Assembly: GCA_000995845.1 (NCBI GenBank)
Contig: LCEZ01000018.1
Span: 1-10,018 of the forward strand
DNA length: 10,018 nucleotides
Reading direction: 5' to 3'
DNA from: Parcubacteria group bacterium GW2011_GWD2_43_10
GTDB taxonomy: Bacteria; Patescibacteriota; Patescibacteriia; Veblenbacterales; UBA10138
Shown: positions 1 through 6,482 of the stretch, in pieces
Layout: each line of letters opens with the position of its first letter
Position numbering within the stretch: the first letter of the stretch is position 1
Notes under the pieces: generated by a model
Databases searched by the model: none
Told to the model about the DNA's origin: nothing
Seen by the model: the letters and a program-made list of their open reading frames with translations, nothing else
Made by a program: the position numbers and the translations under genes

Positions 1-113
1 GTTTTACCGCTGCCGGCACCCGCTAACACCAAAATCGGCCCGTCGCGAGTGGTAACGGCCTGGCGCTGCGGTTCATTTAAACCTTTTAATAATGATTCTT
101 CCGTATTGGACAT
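1..113 (-). CDS. uvrD: UvrD/PcrA-type DNA helicase, N-terminal fragment
   Basis: This is the first 37 complete codons of a superfamily 1A 3'-5' DNA helicase; the rest lies beyond the left edge. Reading leftward from the ATG at 113, the protein begins MSNTEESLLKGLN. It then shows the family's Q-motif (LNEPQRQAV, residues 12-20), which contacts the adenine base. The Walker A loop AGAGSGKT (31-38) follows, which binds ATP phosphates; its last Thr codon is cut by the window edge. The spacing between Q-motif and Walker A is typical of UvrD, PcrA and Rep. These enzymes unwind DNA in nucleotide excision and mismatch repair and clear proteins from replication forks. The 38 residues cannot separate UvrD from PcrA or Rep. 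The gene is divergent from secG, and no clear ribosome binding site precedes the ATG. Confidence 0.88.
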   Translation of the reverse strand, partial: MSNTEESLLKGLNEPQRQAVTTRDGPILVLAGAGSGK

Positions 114-149
114 AATCTTACAATAACAGTAATGGGATTATTCTAAGGA

Positions 150-178
150 TTGACATAATATAACTCTTATGTTATGTT
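150..178 (+). promoter_or_regulatory. sigma70-type promoter upstream of secG
   Basis: A perfect -35 hexamer TTGACA (150-155) is followed by a 17-nt spacer and a -10 hexamer TATGTT (173-178, 4 of 6 consensus bases). Transcription would start near 185, giving a leader of about 38 nt before the secG ATG. It lies in the divergent gap between the helicase gene and secG and points toward secG. Confidence 0.7.
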
Positions 179-222
179 ACTAAAGTCTTAATACAGCTAC
201 TTGATCAGATTATCATATTGTG

Positions 223-447
223 ATGGATATTGAACGTTATCTGCAAATTGCTCAGATTGCCGTTTCGGTACTCTTGATTATATCGATTTTACTCCAGAAC
301 CGCGGCGCGGGCTTAGGTGGTATATTCGGCGGTGAAGGTAATGTTTACCGCACCAAGCGCGGCTTGGAAAAGGGGCTGTTTGTCAGCACTATTATCTTTG
401 CTATCATCTTCTTTGGTTTAGCTATCTGGAATATTTTAATATCCTAA
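223..447 (+). CDS. secG: SecG, protein-export membrane protein subunit
   Basis: SecG is the small accessory subunit of the SecYEG translocon in the cytoplasmic membrane. It helps SecA push unfolded proteins through the channel. The 74-residue protein has the family layout. A first membrane helix (about residues 7-25, rich in I, V and L) is followed by the hallmark cytoplasmic loop, LLQNRGAGLGGIFGG, then a short basic stretch (YRTKRGLEKG) and a second membrane helix (about 52-72). The length matches bacterial SecG (about 70-110). The start is taken as ATG 223; a GTG at 220 in the same frame would add one residue, and no Shine-Dalgarno site decides between them. The gene follows a strong promoter and precedes the solute-binding protein by 62 nt. 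A 6-bp hairpin in that gap has no T-run, so read-through into the next gene is likely. Confidence 0.93.
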   Translation: MDIERYLQIAQIAVSVLLIISILLQNRGAGLGGIFGGEGNVYRTKRGLEKGLFVSTIIFAIIFFGLAIWNILIS

Positions 448-509
448 AGCGATTAATAAAATCGCTCAGGCATGGCTGGAGTTCTTTAGTTGATTTAACT
501 TCTAACTCT

Positions 510-2279
510 ATGTCATGGCTCGGGCGAAGTTTTGGCAGCAGCCAACAAGGCCGAGCTGAATACGGTTTGCGTCCGGCTTTTGGACCTAGCCTACCCTCTT
601 GGCGACAAATCAGACTACTGCCAAGGATATTAACTGCACATGAAAAAAGAGCGGCCTTAAGTTTAATTATACTCGTTGTCTTCGGTGGTCTGGCCTTAAG
701 TTGGCGGCTTTATGAAAAAAGCACTACCGTTACTCCTCAGATTGGCGGCGAATATAAAGAAGGGGTGGTAGGAAACCCGCGCACCGCCAATCCTTTACTA
801 GCAACTTCTGATGCTGATTTGGATTTAGCTTTTCTGACTCATCGCGGCTTATTCAGTATTGATGACCAGGGTAAAATAACCGAGGATTTGGCTGAATCGT
901 GGGAATTGAGCCCGGATAAAAAAACTTACCTTATTAAATTGCACCCGAATTTGCGCTGGTCCGACGGTCAGCCATTGACCGCGGCTGACGTGGTTTTCAC
1001 TTTTGCCAGCGCCAGACAAGAAAAACTCGCCAGTCCTCTAGCAGGAAGCTTTCGCGATATTACCATTACTGCTCTTGATGATGGACTAACTACCAGTTTT
1101 ACACTTAAAGAACCCTATGTACCGTTTCTTTATGCCCTGACAGTCGGGCTAATCCCCCAGCATATTTGGCAGGGTATCCCTTTTGAGAAGTGGCTGCAAT
1201 CGGAAGCAAGTTTAAAAACGGTTGGGGCTGGGCCATTCCGCTTTAACTCACTCACGCGCGATGGCCAGGGTAATATTTACAACTATATATTGGAATCAAA
1301 CCCATATTCGTATGAAGCCGCACCATACTTTAAAAAATTCAGCTTAAGATTTTATCCTGATATGCCGAGTGCCTTGGAAGCTTTGCGTCAAGGCATGATA
1401 GATGGCCTGGGTGATTTATCCAGCCAAGATAAGACCAATTTAAATCCAAACAGATTCATTGTTTATGATATTACTCTACCTCAATATACAGCTATTTTTT
1501 ATAATCCAAACACTAATAATGCTCTAAAAGAAGCGGCCATTCGGCAGGGATTAAGCTATGCTATTAATCGCCCTGATTTAATCCAACAAGCTTTGCTCGG
1601 CCAAGCCCAGCCAGCCACTAGTCCATTTACTTTTGGAGAATTCAAAACCAAAACCAATACCCAAACTATTACTTATGACCCAACTAAGACCATTCAACTT
1701 TTTGAATTAGCGGGTTACTCACGAACAGAAGGTGACAGCATTTTTAAGAAGGGCGATCAACTTTTAGAAATTACCTTGACAGTAGTTGATAACGAAGTAC
1801 AACTCAGAGTCGCTAATGTAATTAAGCAGCAATGGGAAGCAGTGGGAGTGGTTGTAAAGATCCAGCCGGTAGCCAACTATCTTTTACAAAGTGAGGTTTT
1901 AACTCCACGAAATTACCAAGCGCTTTTAGCCAGCGAAGTGGTTGGTCTTGACCCTGACCCTTACCCTTTTTGGCATTCATCACAAGTAGCCGCCCCCGGC
2001 TTGAATCTAGCTCAATTCCAAAATCGTGAAGCTGATCAATTATTGGTTGAGGCGCGACAGATGTTTGATGAATCTGCCCGTTTAGAAAAATATGCGAATT
2101 GGCAAAATATCTTGCGCCAAGAAAGTCCTGCCACGTTTCTTTATAGTATTAATTACAGCTACGCCCAAAATTATTCGGTTAAAGGTTTTAGCCGATCAAT
2201 TATGGGCCAGCCGGCCGAAAGATTTTGGAGCGCCGATGGTTGGTACCGTCGGACCACACGCAGCCGGGCAAGCAAATAG
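510..2279 (+). CDS. Membrane-anchored family 5 (oligopeptide-type) solute-binding protein
   Basis: This is a 589-residue extracytoplasmic binding protein of the SBP_bac_5 family (OppA/DppA/NikA type), which captures peptides or other small ligands for ABC importers. The family signature is clear at residues 149-165 (RWSDGQPLTAADVVFTF). The usual opening NPLLATSDADLDL is at about 94-106, and the two-lobed domain runs to the C-terminus. The N-terminus is unusual. A basic cytoplasmic segment of about 46 residues leads into one strong membrane helix (about 48-66). There is no lipobox cysteine, so the protein should be tethered by an uncleaved helix rather than as a lipoprotein. No permease or ATPase gene lies nearby. 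It follows secG by 62 nt and may share its transcript. Ligand is unknown; the fold assignment is secure, the transport role is inferred. Confidence 0.9.
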   Translation: MSWLGRSFGSSQQGRAEYGLRPAFGPSLPSWRQIRLLPRILTAHEKRAALSLIILVVFGGLALSWRLYEKSTTVTPQIGGEYKEGVVGNPRTANPLLATSDADLDLAFLTHRGLFSIDDQGKITEDLAESWELSPDKKTYLIKLHPNLRWSDGQPLTAADVVFTFASARQEKLASPLAGSFRDITITALDDGLTTSFTLKEPYVPFLYALTVGLIPQHIWQGIPFEKWLQSEASLKTVGAGPFRFNSLTRDGQGNIYNYILESNPYSYEAAPYFKKFSLRFYPDMPSALEALRQGMIDGLGDLSSQDKTNLNPNRFIVYDITLPQYTAIFYNPNTNNALKEAAIRQGLSYAINRPDLIQQALLGQAQPATSPFTFGEFKTKTNTQTITYDPTKTIQLFELAGYSRTEGDSIFKKGDQLLEITLTVVDNEVQLRVANVIKQQWEAVGVVVKIQPVANYLLQSEVLTPRNYQALLASEVVGLDPDPYPFWHSSQVAAPGLNLAQFQNREADQLLVEARQMFDESARLEKYANWQNILRQESPATFLYSINYSYAQNYSVKGFSRSIMGQPAERFWSADGWYRRTTRSRASK

Positions 2280-2337
2280 TTACTTTTATATATCAGCGAG
2301 CGGATCAAAAAATACCTTGGGGGATAATTGAAATCAA

Positions 2338-2362
2338 TTTTTTAAAAATTTAGGGCGAGTGG
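2338..2362 (+). repeat. 25-bp direct repeat, copy 1 (copy of tRNA-Leu 5' end and leader)
   Basis: This 25-bp stretch is identical to 2430-2454. It is made of T6-A5-TTTA followed by GGGCGAGTGG, the first ten bases of the tRNA-Leu. The copies are offset by 92 bp and diverge right after the repeat (G versus C). Copy 1 therefore looks like a truncated duplicate of the tRNA start with its leader. Confidence 0.9.
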
Positions 2363-2435
2363 GCTGGATGCGATGTATAAAGCATTCAGCGGGCAACCAA
2401 AAGTTGCCCGGGCCGACACTAGCCACCACTTTTTT
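2358..2435 (+). ncRNA. Candidate structured RNA or branched terminator between the repeats
   Basis: Hairpin 1 pairs 2363-2371 (GCTGGATGC) with 2382-2390 (GCATTCAGC): nine base pairs, one of them G-U, with a 10-nt loop. Hairpin 2 follows with no gap, pairing 2391-2397 (GGGCAAC) with 2403-2409 (GTTGCCC): seven perfect pairs around CAAAA. An outer stem can close the structure, pairing AGTGG (2358-2362) with CCACT (2426-2430), and the 3' side runs into TTTTTT (2430-2435). This could be a small independent RNA, a branched terminator for the secG-binding protein transcript, or a decayed tRNA duplicate. I do not recognise it as a known riboswitch or ribozyme. Pairings were found by eye; no folding energy was computed. 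Confidence 0.45.
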
Positions 2436-2454
2436 AAAAATTTAGGGCGAGTGG
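2430..2454 (+). repeat. 25-bp direct repeat, copy 2 (overlaps functional tRNA-Leu)
   Basis: This is the second copy of the 25-bp repeat at 2338-2362. Its last ten bases are the 5' end of the intact tRNA-Leu. The upstream T6-A5-TTTA block is conserved in both copies, which suggests the duplication took in leader or promoter sequence along with the tRNA start. Confidence 0.9.
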
Positions 2455-2531
2455 CGGAACTGGTATACGCGTACGCTTCAGGAGCGTATGGCCGCAAGGT
2501 CGTGAGGGTTCAAGTCCCTCCTCGCCCACCA
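2445..2531 (+). tRNA. tRNA-Leu (anticodon CAG)
   Basis: The cloverleaf folds by hand without mismatches in the main stems. The acceptor stem pairs GGGCGAG (2445-2451) with CTCGCCC (2521-2527). The D-stem is GCG/CGC around a loop containing the invariant GG. The anticodon stem is TACGC/GCGTA with loop TTCAGGA, giving anticodon CAG (2479-2481), which reads CUG leucine codons. A long class II variable arm (GGCC-GCAA-GGTC) is characteristic of Leu and Ser tRNAs. The T-arm is GAGGG-TTCAAGT-CCCTC. The discriminator base is A (2528), as expected for leucine, and CCA is encoded (2529-2531). The gene lies between the binding protein and rnj, same strand. Confidence 0.97.
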
Positions 2532-2612
2532 AGTAAATCCACTTTTACTATTTACCAATATTTATCAACTAAAATACTGAGCCAGTCTTGGTTCGATTGA
2601 CTAACTTAATAT

Positions 2613-4403
2613 ATGACAACACAATTTAATAAATACCAAAGCCGCCATCGCCCTAGTACTCCGCGGTTCCGCAATACTATGGGTATGGCTCCTGTAACGC
2701 CAGCTAATGCTCTGCATCAACCGCGTAGCAGTAACGAACAGAAGCTTAGAATTATCCCCTTTGGCGGACAAGAAGAAGTCGGCCGCAATATGACCATATT
2801 TGAATATGGCCATGATATTATAGTACTTGATATGGGCCTACAATTTCCCGAGGAGGACATGCCTGGAGTTGATTATATTATTCCAGATATTCGCTATCTC
2901 AAGGGCAAAGAAAAAAATATCCGCGGGGTCATTTTATCGCATGGTCACCTTGATCATATTGGTGCCGTACCTCACTTGTTGCCACGTTTAGGCTGGCCTA
3001 CGGTTTATGCGTCACGTATGACCTTAGCGTTGGTTCGTCGACGCTTAGAAGAAGCCAAATTACAACGATACTTGAAAGCTTATGAAATTAAAACTGCCAA
3101 CGAAACTTTGACTTTGGGAAAAATAAAAGTTGGGTTCTTTGATGTTACTCACAGCATTATGGATGCTCTGGGAGTTGTTATTCAAACGCCGGTAGCTAAT
3201 ATAGTTCATCCGGGTGACTGGCGCTATGATCTTAATCCAGTAACTGGCCGACCAACTGACTTTTCTCAATTAGCTCGCTGGAATAGTAAAACTACTCCAT
3301 CTGTCTTAATGATGGAATCTTTAGGCTCAACTAAAGAAGGCAGTCAAATCTCGGAAATTGAAATTTTCCGTAATATCAAAGGCTTACTAGAACGTGCTCC
3401 GGGGCGCGTGATTATTGCCACTTTTGCCTCCATGGTTGAGCGCGTTGGCTGGCTAATAAATATTTCAGAACAGCTGGGTAAAAAAGTAGCCCTTGATGGT
3501 TATTCCATGAAAATGAACGTGGAAATCGCCAAAAAAATTGGTTATTTAAAGTTTCAAAAAAATACCATCATCGACGTTAGAAAAATTCACGATTATCCGG
3601 ATAATAAAGTGGTGGTGGTTTGCACCGGCGCCCAAGGTGAAGACCGGGCGGTGTTAATGCGCATTGCCACCGGTGAGCATAAATCTATTAAATTAAAGAA
3701 AAATGATACGATTGTTTTCTCTTCTTCAGTGATTCCGGGCAACGAACGTACGATTCAGCGGCTAAAAGACAGTCTTTACCGCCAATGCGATCATGTGGTG
3801 CATAAGGAAATTATGGATGTTCACGGCGGCGGGCATGCCCTGATTGAAGATATAAAATTACTGATTCGCCAGGTTCGGCCAAAATATCTGCTTCCAGTTT
3901 ACGCCAATCATTATTTACTTAGGGAAGCGGGTAAGGTTGCCTCCTCTATTGGCTTTCCTCCGCAAAATATATTTTATCTAGACAACGGCAGTGTGGCCGA
4001 AATTACGCCCGCTGGCTTTAATCCGCCTCAGCAAAAAATCCCAATTGAATATGTTTTTGTGGATGGCTTAGGTGTAGGTGATGTTTCACATGTAGTTTTA
4101 CGGGACCGGCAAATGCTGGCAGCTGATGGCATGGTGGTAGTGGTAATGACAATTGACGGCACTTCAGGCAAACTAGTGGGCTCGCCGGATATTATTTCTC
4201 GCGGCTTTGTTTATATGAAAGATTCAAAAAAACTGATTGAGGAAGCACGTTCTCGCATTAAAGATATACTGAAGAGCGCTGAGGGTAAAAAACTAGCTGA
4301 CGAGACTTTTATCAGAGATAAGGTTCGCAACGAACTCGGGTATTTCCTGTTCCAAAAAACCGAACGCCGACCAATGATACTGCCAGTCGTCATAGAAGTC
4401 TAA
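2613..4403 (+). CDS. rnj: Ribonuclease J family beta-CASP metallo-hydrolase
   Basis: RNase J is a cytoplasmic endo- and 5'-3' exoribonuclease for mRNA decay and rRNA maturation. The 596-residue protein has a basic N-terminal tail (1-43), then the metallo-beta-lactamase core starting at KLRIIPFGGQEEVGRNM. Metal-ligand motifs are SHGHLDHIG (His110, His112, Asp114, His115), THS (His180) and GDW (Asp202). The beta-CASP part has ATFAS (269-273) and HGGGH (404-408). The C-terminal domain is well conserved (VDGLGVGDVSHVVLRDR; SPDIISRGFVY) and ends RRPMILPVVIEV as in typical RNase J. Three sites are atypical: ESLGST replaces the usual SDSTN (about 235-240), FASMVERV replaces FASNIHRV, and LPVYANH (427-433) replaces the PVHGE that carries a zinc-ligand His in B. 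subtilis RNase J1. The ATG start has no Shine-Dalgarno site; in-frame ATGs at residues 23 and 25 are alternatives. It lies 81 nt after the tRNA. Confidence 0.93.
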   Translation: MTTQFNKYQSRHRPSTPRFRNTMGMAPVTPANALHQPRSSNEQKLRIIPFGGQEEVGRNMTIFEYGHDIIVLDMGLQFPEEDMPGVDYIIPDIRYLKGKEKNIRGVILSHGHLDHIGAVPHLLPRLGWPTVYASRMTLALVRRRLEEAKLQRYLKAYEIKTANETLTLGKIKVGFFDVTHSIMDALGVVIQTPVANIVHPGDWRYDLNPVTGRPTDFSQLARWNSKTTPSVLMMESLGSTKEGSQISEIEIFRNIKGLLERAPGRVIIATFASMVERVGWLINISEQLGKKVALDGYSMKMNVEIAKKIGYLKFQKNTIIDVRKIHDYPDNKVVVVCTGAQGEDRAVLMRIATGEHKSIKLKKNDTIVFSSSVIPGNERTIQRLKDSLYRQCDHVVHKEIMDVHGGGHALIEDIKLLIRQVRPKYLLPVYANHYLLREAGKVASSIGFPPQNIFYLDNGSVAEITPAGFNPPQQKIPIEYVFVDGLGVGDVSHVVLRDRQMLAADGMVVVVMTIDGTSGKLVGSPDIISRGFVYMKDSKKLIEEARSRIKDILKSAEGKKLADETFIRDKVRNELGYFLFQKTERRPMILPVVIEV

Positions 4404-4422
4404 AGTAAAATCAGCCTTGCCA

Positions 4423-4445
4423 ACTCTTACTATTTACTCTTACTA
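4423..4445 (+). repeat. Short tandem repeat in trpS leader
   Basis: The 10-mer ACTCTTACTA occurs at 4423-4432 and again at 4436-4445, separated by three bases, and ends 4 nt before the trpS ATG. No Shine-Dalgarno sequence is present. A near-identical 15-mer (14 of 15 bases, ACTTTTACTATTTAC) occurs upstream of rnj at 2541-2555. The role is unknown. Confidence 0.6.
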
Positions 4446-4449
4446 ATAT

Positions 4450-5439
4450 ATGTTCCCCAAGAATAAAGTTATTTTTTCAGGCATTAAACCAACTGGAGAG
4501 TTACATCTAGGTAACTATCTTGGAACACTTAAAAATTGGGCTGCCCTCCAGGAACAGAACAAATGCTTCTTTTCTGTTGTAGACTATCATGCTATTACCG
4601 TACCCTATGACCCCAAAGAAATGCCCCGGCAAGTCCTGGATATTGCCATAGACTTTTTAGCCACGGGAATAAACCCTGAAAAAAGTGTCATTTTTGTACA
4701 ATCACATGTACCAGAACATACCGAATTAGCTTGGCTACTGAACACTATCACACCAGTGGCAGAACTAGAACGCATGACTCAATTTAAGGACAAGGCCAGT
4801 GAGCAGCAAACAGTTGGAGCCGGCCTACTGAATTATCCTGTACTAATGGCGGCTGATATACTCATCTACCATGCAGAATTAGTACCCGTAGGCGAAGATC
4901 AATATCAACATCTTGAGCTTGCTAGATTAATAGCACGCAAATTTAATAATGCATTCGGTGAATACTTTACAGAGCCCAAAGCCTACGAAGCACCAGTGCC
5001 AAGAGTAATGTCATTACTAGAACCAACTAAAAAAATGTCTAAGTCTGCCGGTGCTGGCCATTGTATCTTTTTGGCTGATGAACCTGAGATTATCCGTAAA
5101 AAAATCGCTAAAGCGGTAACTGATGAAGGCGGTGGCATGGGTGAACATATTTCTGGCGGACGCAATCTCTTACAACTATTCAAAGTTTTATCTGGTGATA
5201 AAGTGCTAAAGCAACAATTAGATGATCAATACCGCGCCGGTGAACTTAAATATTCAGAATTCAAACCATTGCTGGCAGAAGCTATTATCAAATTATTAGA
5301 ACCAATTCAGGAGAAAAGGAAAGAGCTGATGTCTAAACCGAAAGAAGTAGAAAAAATCCTGCGCTCGGGCCGAGATCAAGCTAGATTAATAGCTGGTAAA
5401 ACTCTAGCCGAAGTCAAGGAAAAAATGGGTCTCACATAA
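4450..5439 (+). CDS. trpS: Tryptophanyl-tRNA synthetase
   Basis: TrpRS is a class Ic synthetase that activates tryptophan with ATP and charges tRNA-Trp in the cytoplasm. The 329-residue protein has the standard bacterial length (about 330). The HIGH-type motif is HLGN (residues 19-22) within the family opening FSGIKPTGELHLGNYLG. VDYHA follows at 44-48. The conserved GEDQYQHLELAR block is at 148-159, and the KMSKS loop is exact at 195-199. The C-terminal helical domain ends in the usual LAEVKEKMG segment. All catalytic motifs are intact. The gene starts 46 nt after rnj on the same strand, with no terminator between, so the two may be co-transcribed. The short leader contains a tandem 10-mer and no T-box-like element. 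A bidirectional terminator follows directly after the stop. Confidence 0.97.
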   Translation: MFPKNKVIFSGIKPTGELHLGNYLGTLKNWAALQEQNKCFFSVVDYHAITVPYDPKEMPRQVLDIAIDFLATGINPEKSVIFVQSHVPEHTELAWLLNTITPVAELERMTQFKDKASEQQTVGAGLLNYPVLMAADILIYHAELVPVGEDQYQHLELARLIARKFNNAFGEYFTEPKAYEAPVPRVMSLLEPTKKMSKSAGAGHCIFLADEPEIIRKKIAKAVTDEGGGMGEHISGGRNLLQLFKVLSGDKVLKQQLDDQYRAGELKYSEFKPLLAEAIIKLLEPIQEKRKELMSKPKEVEKILRSGRDQARLIAGKTLAEVKEKMGLT

Positions 5440-5440
5440 T

Positions 5441-5472
5441 AAAAAACTCCGACCCGTGGGTCGGAGTTTTTT
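5441..5472. terminator. Bidirectional intrinsic terminator between trpS and the minus-strand operon
   Basis: This is a perfect 32-bp inverted repeat. A6 plus CTCCGACCC (5441-5455) pairs with GGGTCGGAG plus T6 (5458-5472), leaving GT at the centre; the loop is four bases if the innermost C-G pair stays open. The flanking A- and T-runs supply a U-tract in both directions, so it can end trpS transcripts on the plus strand and the convergent four-gene transcript on the minus strand. The stop codon of the minus-strand dehydrogenase (5471-5473) overlaps its edge. Confidence 0.92.
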
Positions 5473-6478
5473 ATTTAACCAAGTTTATAGGACTACCAGA
5501 TAAGAAAGCTTTAATATTATCAATGGTAGTATCCAAAATCCGTCTGACTGCTTCAGTTGAATTAAAAGCATTGTGCGGCGTAATAATAACATCATCGCGA
5601 GTTTGTAAAATATGATTAGCCACTAAATTCCGATAATCCACGGTTTTATGGAATTCAGGCGACAGCACCTGACTTTCTTCACGAATATTTGATTCTTCTT
5701 CCAAAACATCTAAACCAGCGCCGGCTAACCGTCCATTAGCTAAGGCTTGCACCAACGCTTGGGTATCCACTAACCCACCCCGAGCAGTATTCACCAAAAC
5801 AGCTCCTGGTTTGATTAATTTCATATTGTCGGCGTTCAAGAGATGGCGAGTTTTGTCATTAAGGGCGGCATGCAGAGTTATAACATCAGCTTCTTTTAGC
5901 AAGGTATCCAGGGAAACATAAGTAAAACCTAATTCACGAGCCAGTTCGGTATTGGCCTTGGGATCAAATACTAAAACTTTCATAGCAAAAGCGCGGGCGA
6001 TTCGCACTACATGCTGGCCAATATGACCACAACCGATTATGCCCAAAATCTTGCCAGCCAAATCAAAGCCGCGCAAAGATTGGTCTATTTGAAAATTACC
6101 CCGTTCCGTGCGCTCATAAGACTGAAAAATTTTGCGGGACAAAGCCAAAATCAAAGCCCAAGTATGCTCAGCCACCGTATTTTCACCGTAATAAGGCACA
6201 TTGCAGATTGTTACGCCCCTGATCTTGGCAGCAGCTAAATCAATATGATCAAAGCCAGTGGAACGAGTGGCTATTAATTTAAGGTTAGGTAAAGCAGAGA
6301 TGGCAGCCTGATCAATAGGCGTATAAATAAACGGCGCCACTACTTCAGCGGCGGCAAATTCAGCAAAGTCGCCAGCGGCTAAAGGTTTGGTTAAAAATAC
6401 CAATTTATGCTGAGGTAGTTTTTCGGTTAAATACGCCTGTTCCCAGCCTTCTAATTCTGTAAAAATTATTGTGGACAT
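5471..6478 (-). CDS. D-2-hydroxyacid dehydrogenase (D-lactate dehydrogenase-like)
   Basis: This NAD-dependent enzyme interconverts 2-ketoacids and D-2-hydroxyacids in the cytoplasm; pyruvate/D-lactate is the likeliest pair. The 335 residues match D-lactate dehydrogenases (about 330). The Rossmann glycine motif GCGHIG lies at 149-154, with the acidic NAD-ribose binder Asp172 after the second strand (VLVFDP). Catalytic Arg233 sits in NTARGGLVD, the acidic partner is in GLDVLEEE (255-262), and the catalytic base is His302 in ITPHNAF. The insert around 263-290 (NIREES...YRNLVANH) resembles LdhA-type enzymes more than phosphoglycerate dehydrogenase, but the substrate cannot be fixed from sequence alone. 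It is the last gene of the minus-strand operon, starting 4 nt after murI, so translational coupling is likely. A VanH-like role (D-lactate for peptidoglycan) is possible from the murI linkage but has no direct support. Confidence 0.92.
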   Translation of the reverse strand: MSTIIFTELEGWEQAYLTEKLPQHKLVFLTKPLAAGDFAEFAAAEVVAPFIYTPIDQAAISALPNLKLIATRSTGFDHIDLAAAKIRGVTICNVPYYGENTVAEHTWALILALSRKIFQSYERTERGNFQIDQSLRGFDLAGKILGIIGCGHIGQHVVRIARAFAMKVLVFDPKANTELARELGFTYVSLDTLLKEADVITLHAALNDKTRHLLNADNMKLIKPGAVLVNTARGGLVDTQALVQALANGRLAGAGLDVLEEESNIREESQVLSPEFHKTVDYRNLVANHILQTRDDVIITPHNAFNSTEAVRRILDTTIDNIKAFLSGSPINLVK

Positions 6479-6482
6479 ACAA

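Noticed and set aside
114..180. Minus-strand promoter for the helicase gene (TAGAAT-like -10)
   Set aside because: No acceptable -35 element lies at the right distance, and the region is AT-rich enough to give such hexamers by chance.
448..466. Hairpin AGCGAT/ATCGCT with a 7-nt loop right after the secG stop
   Set aside because: The stem is only 6 bp and is followed by CAGGCATGG, not a T-run, so I do not call it a terminator. It may be incidental.
2353..2428. Second complete tRNA in the first repeat unit, ending in GCCACCA
   Set aside because: The putative acceptor strands do not pair beyond two bases, and the hairpins do not match D, anticodon and T arms in size.
2092..2600. Open frames on the plus strand across 2092-2331 and across the tRNA (2373-2600)
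   Set aside because: The first overlaps the secure binding-protein gene in another frame; the second runs through the intact tRNA-Leu and the structured element. Neither has a credible start context or family resemblance.
4404..4449. T-box or other amino-acid-sensing leader before trpS
   Set aside because: The leader is only 46 nt, with no specifier stem, no T-box bulge sequence and no terminator/antiterminator pair.
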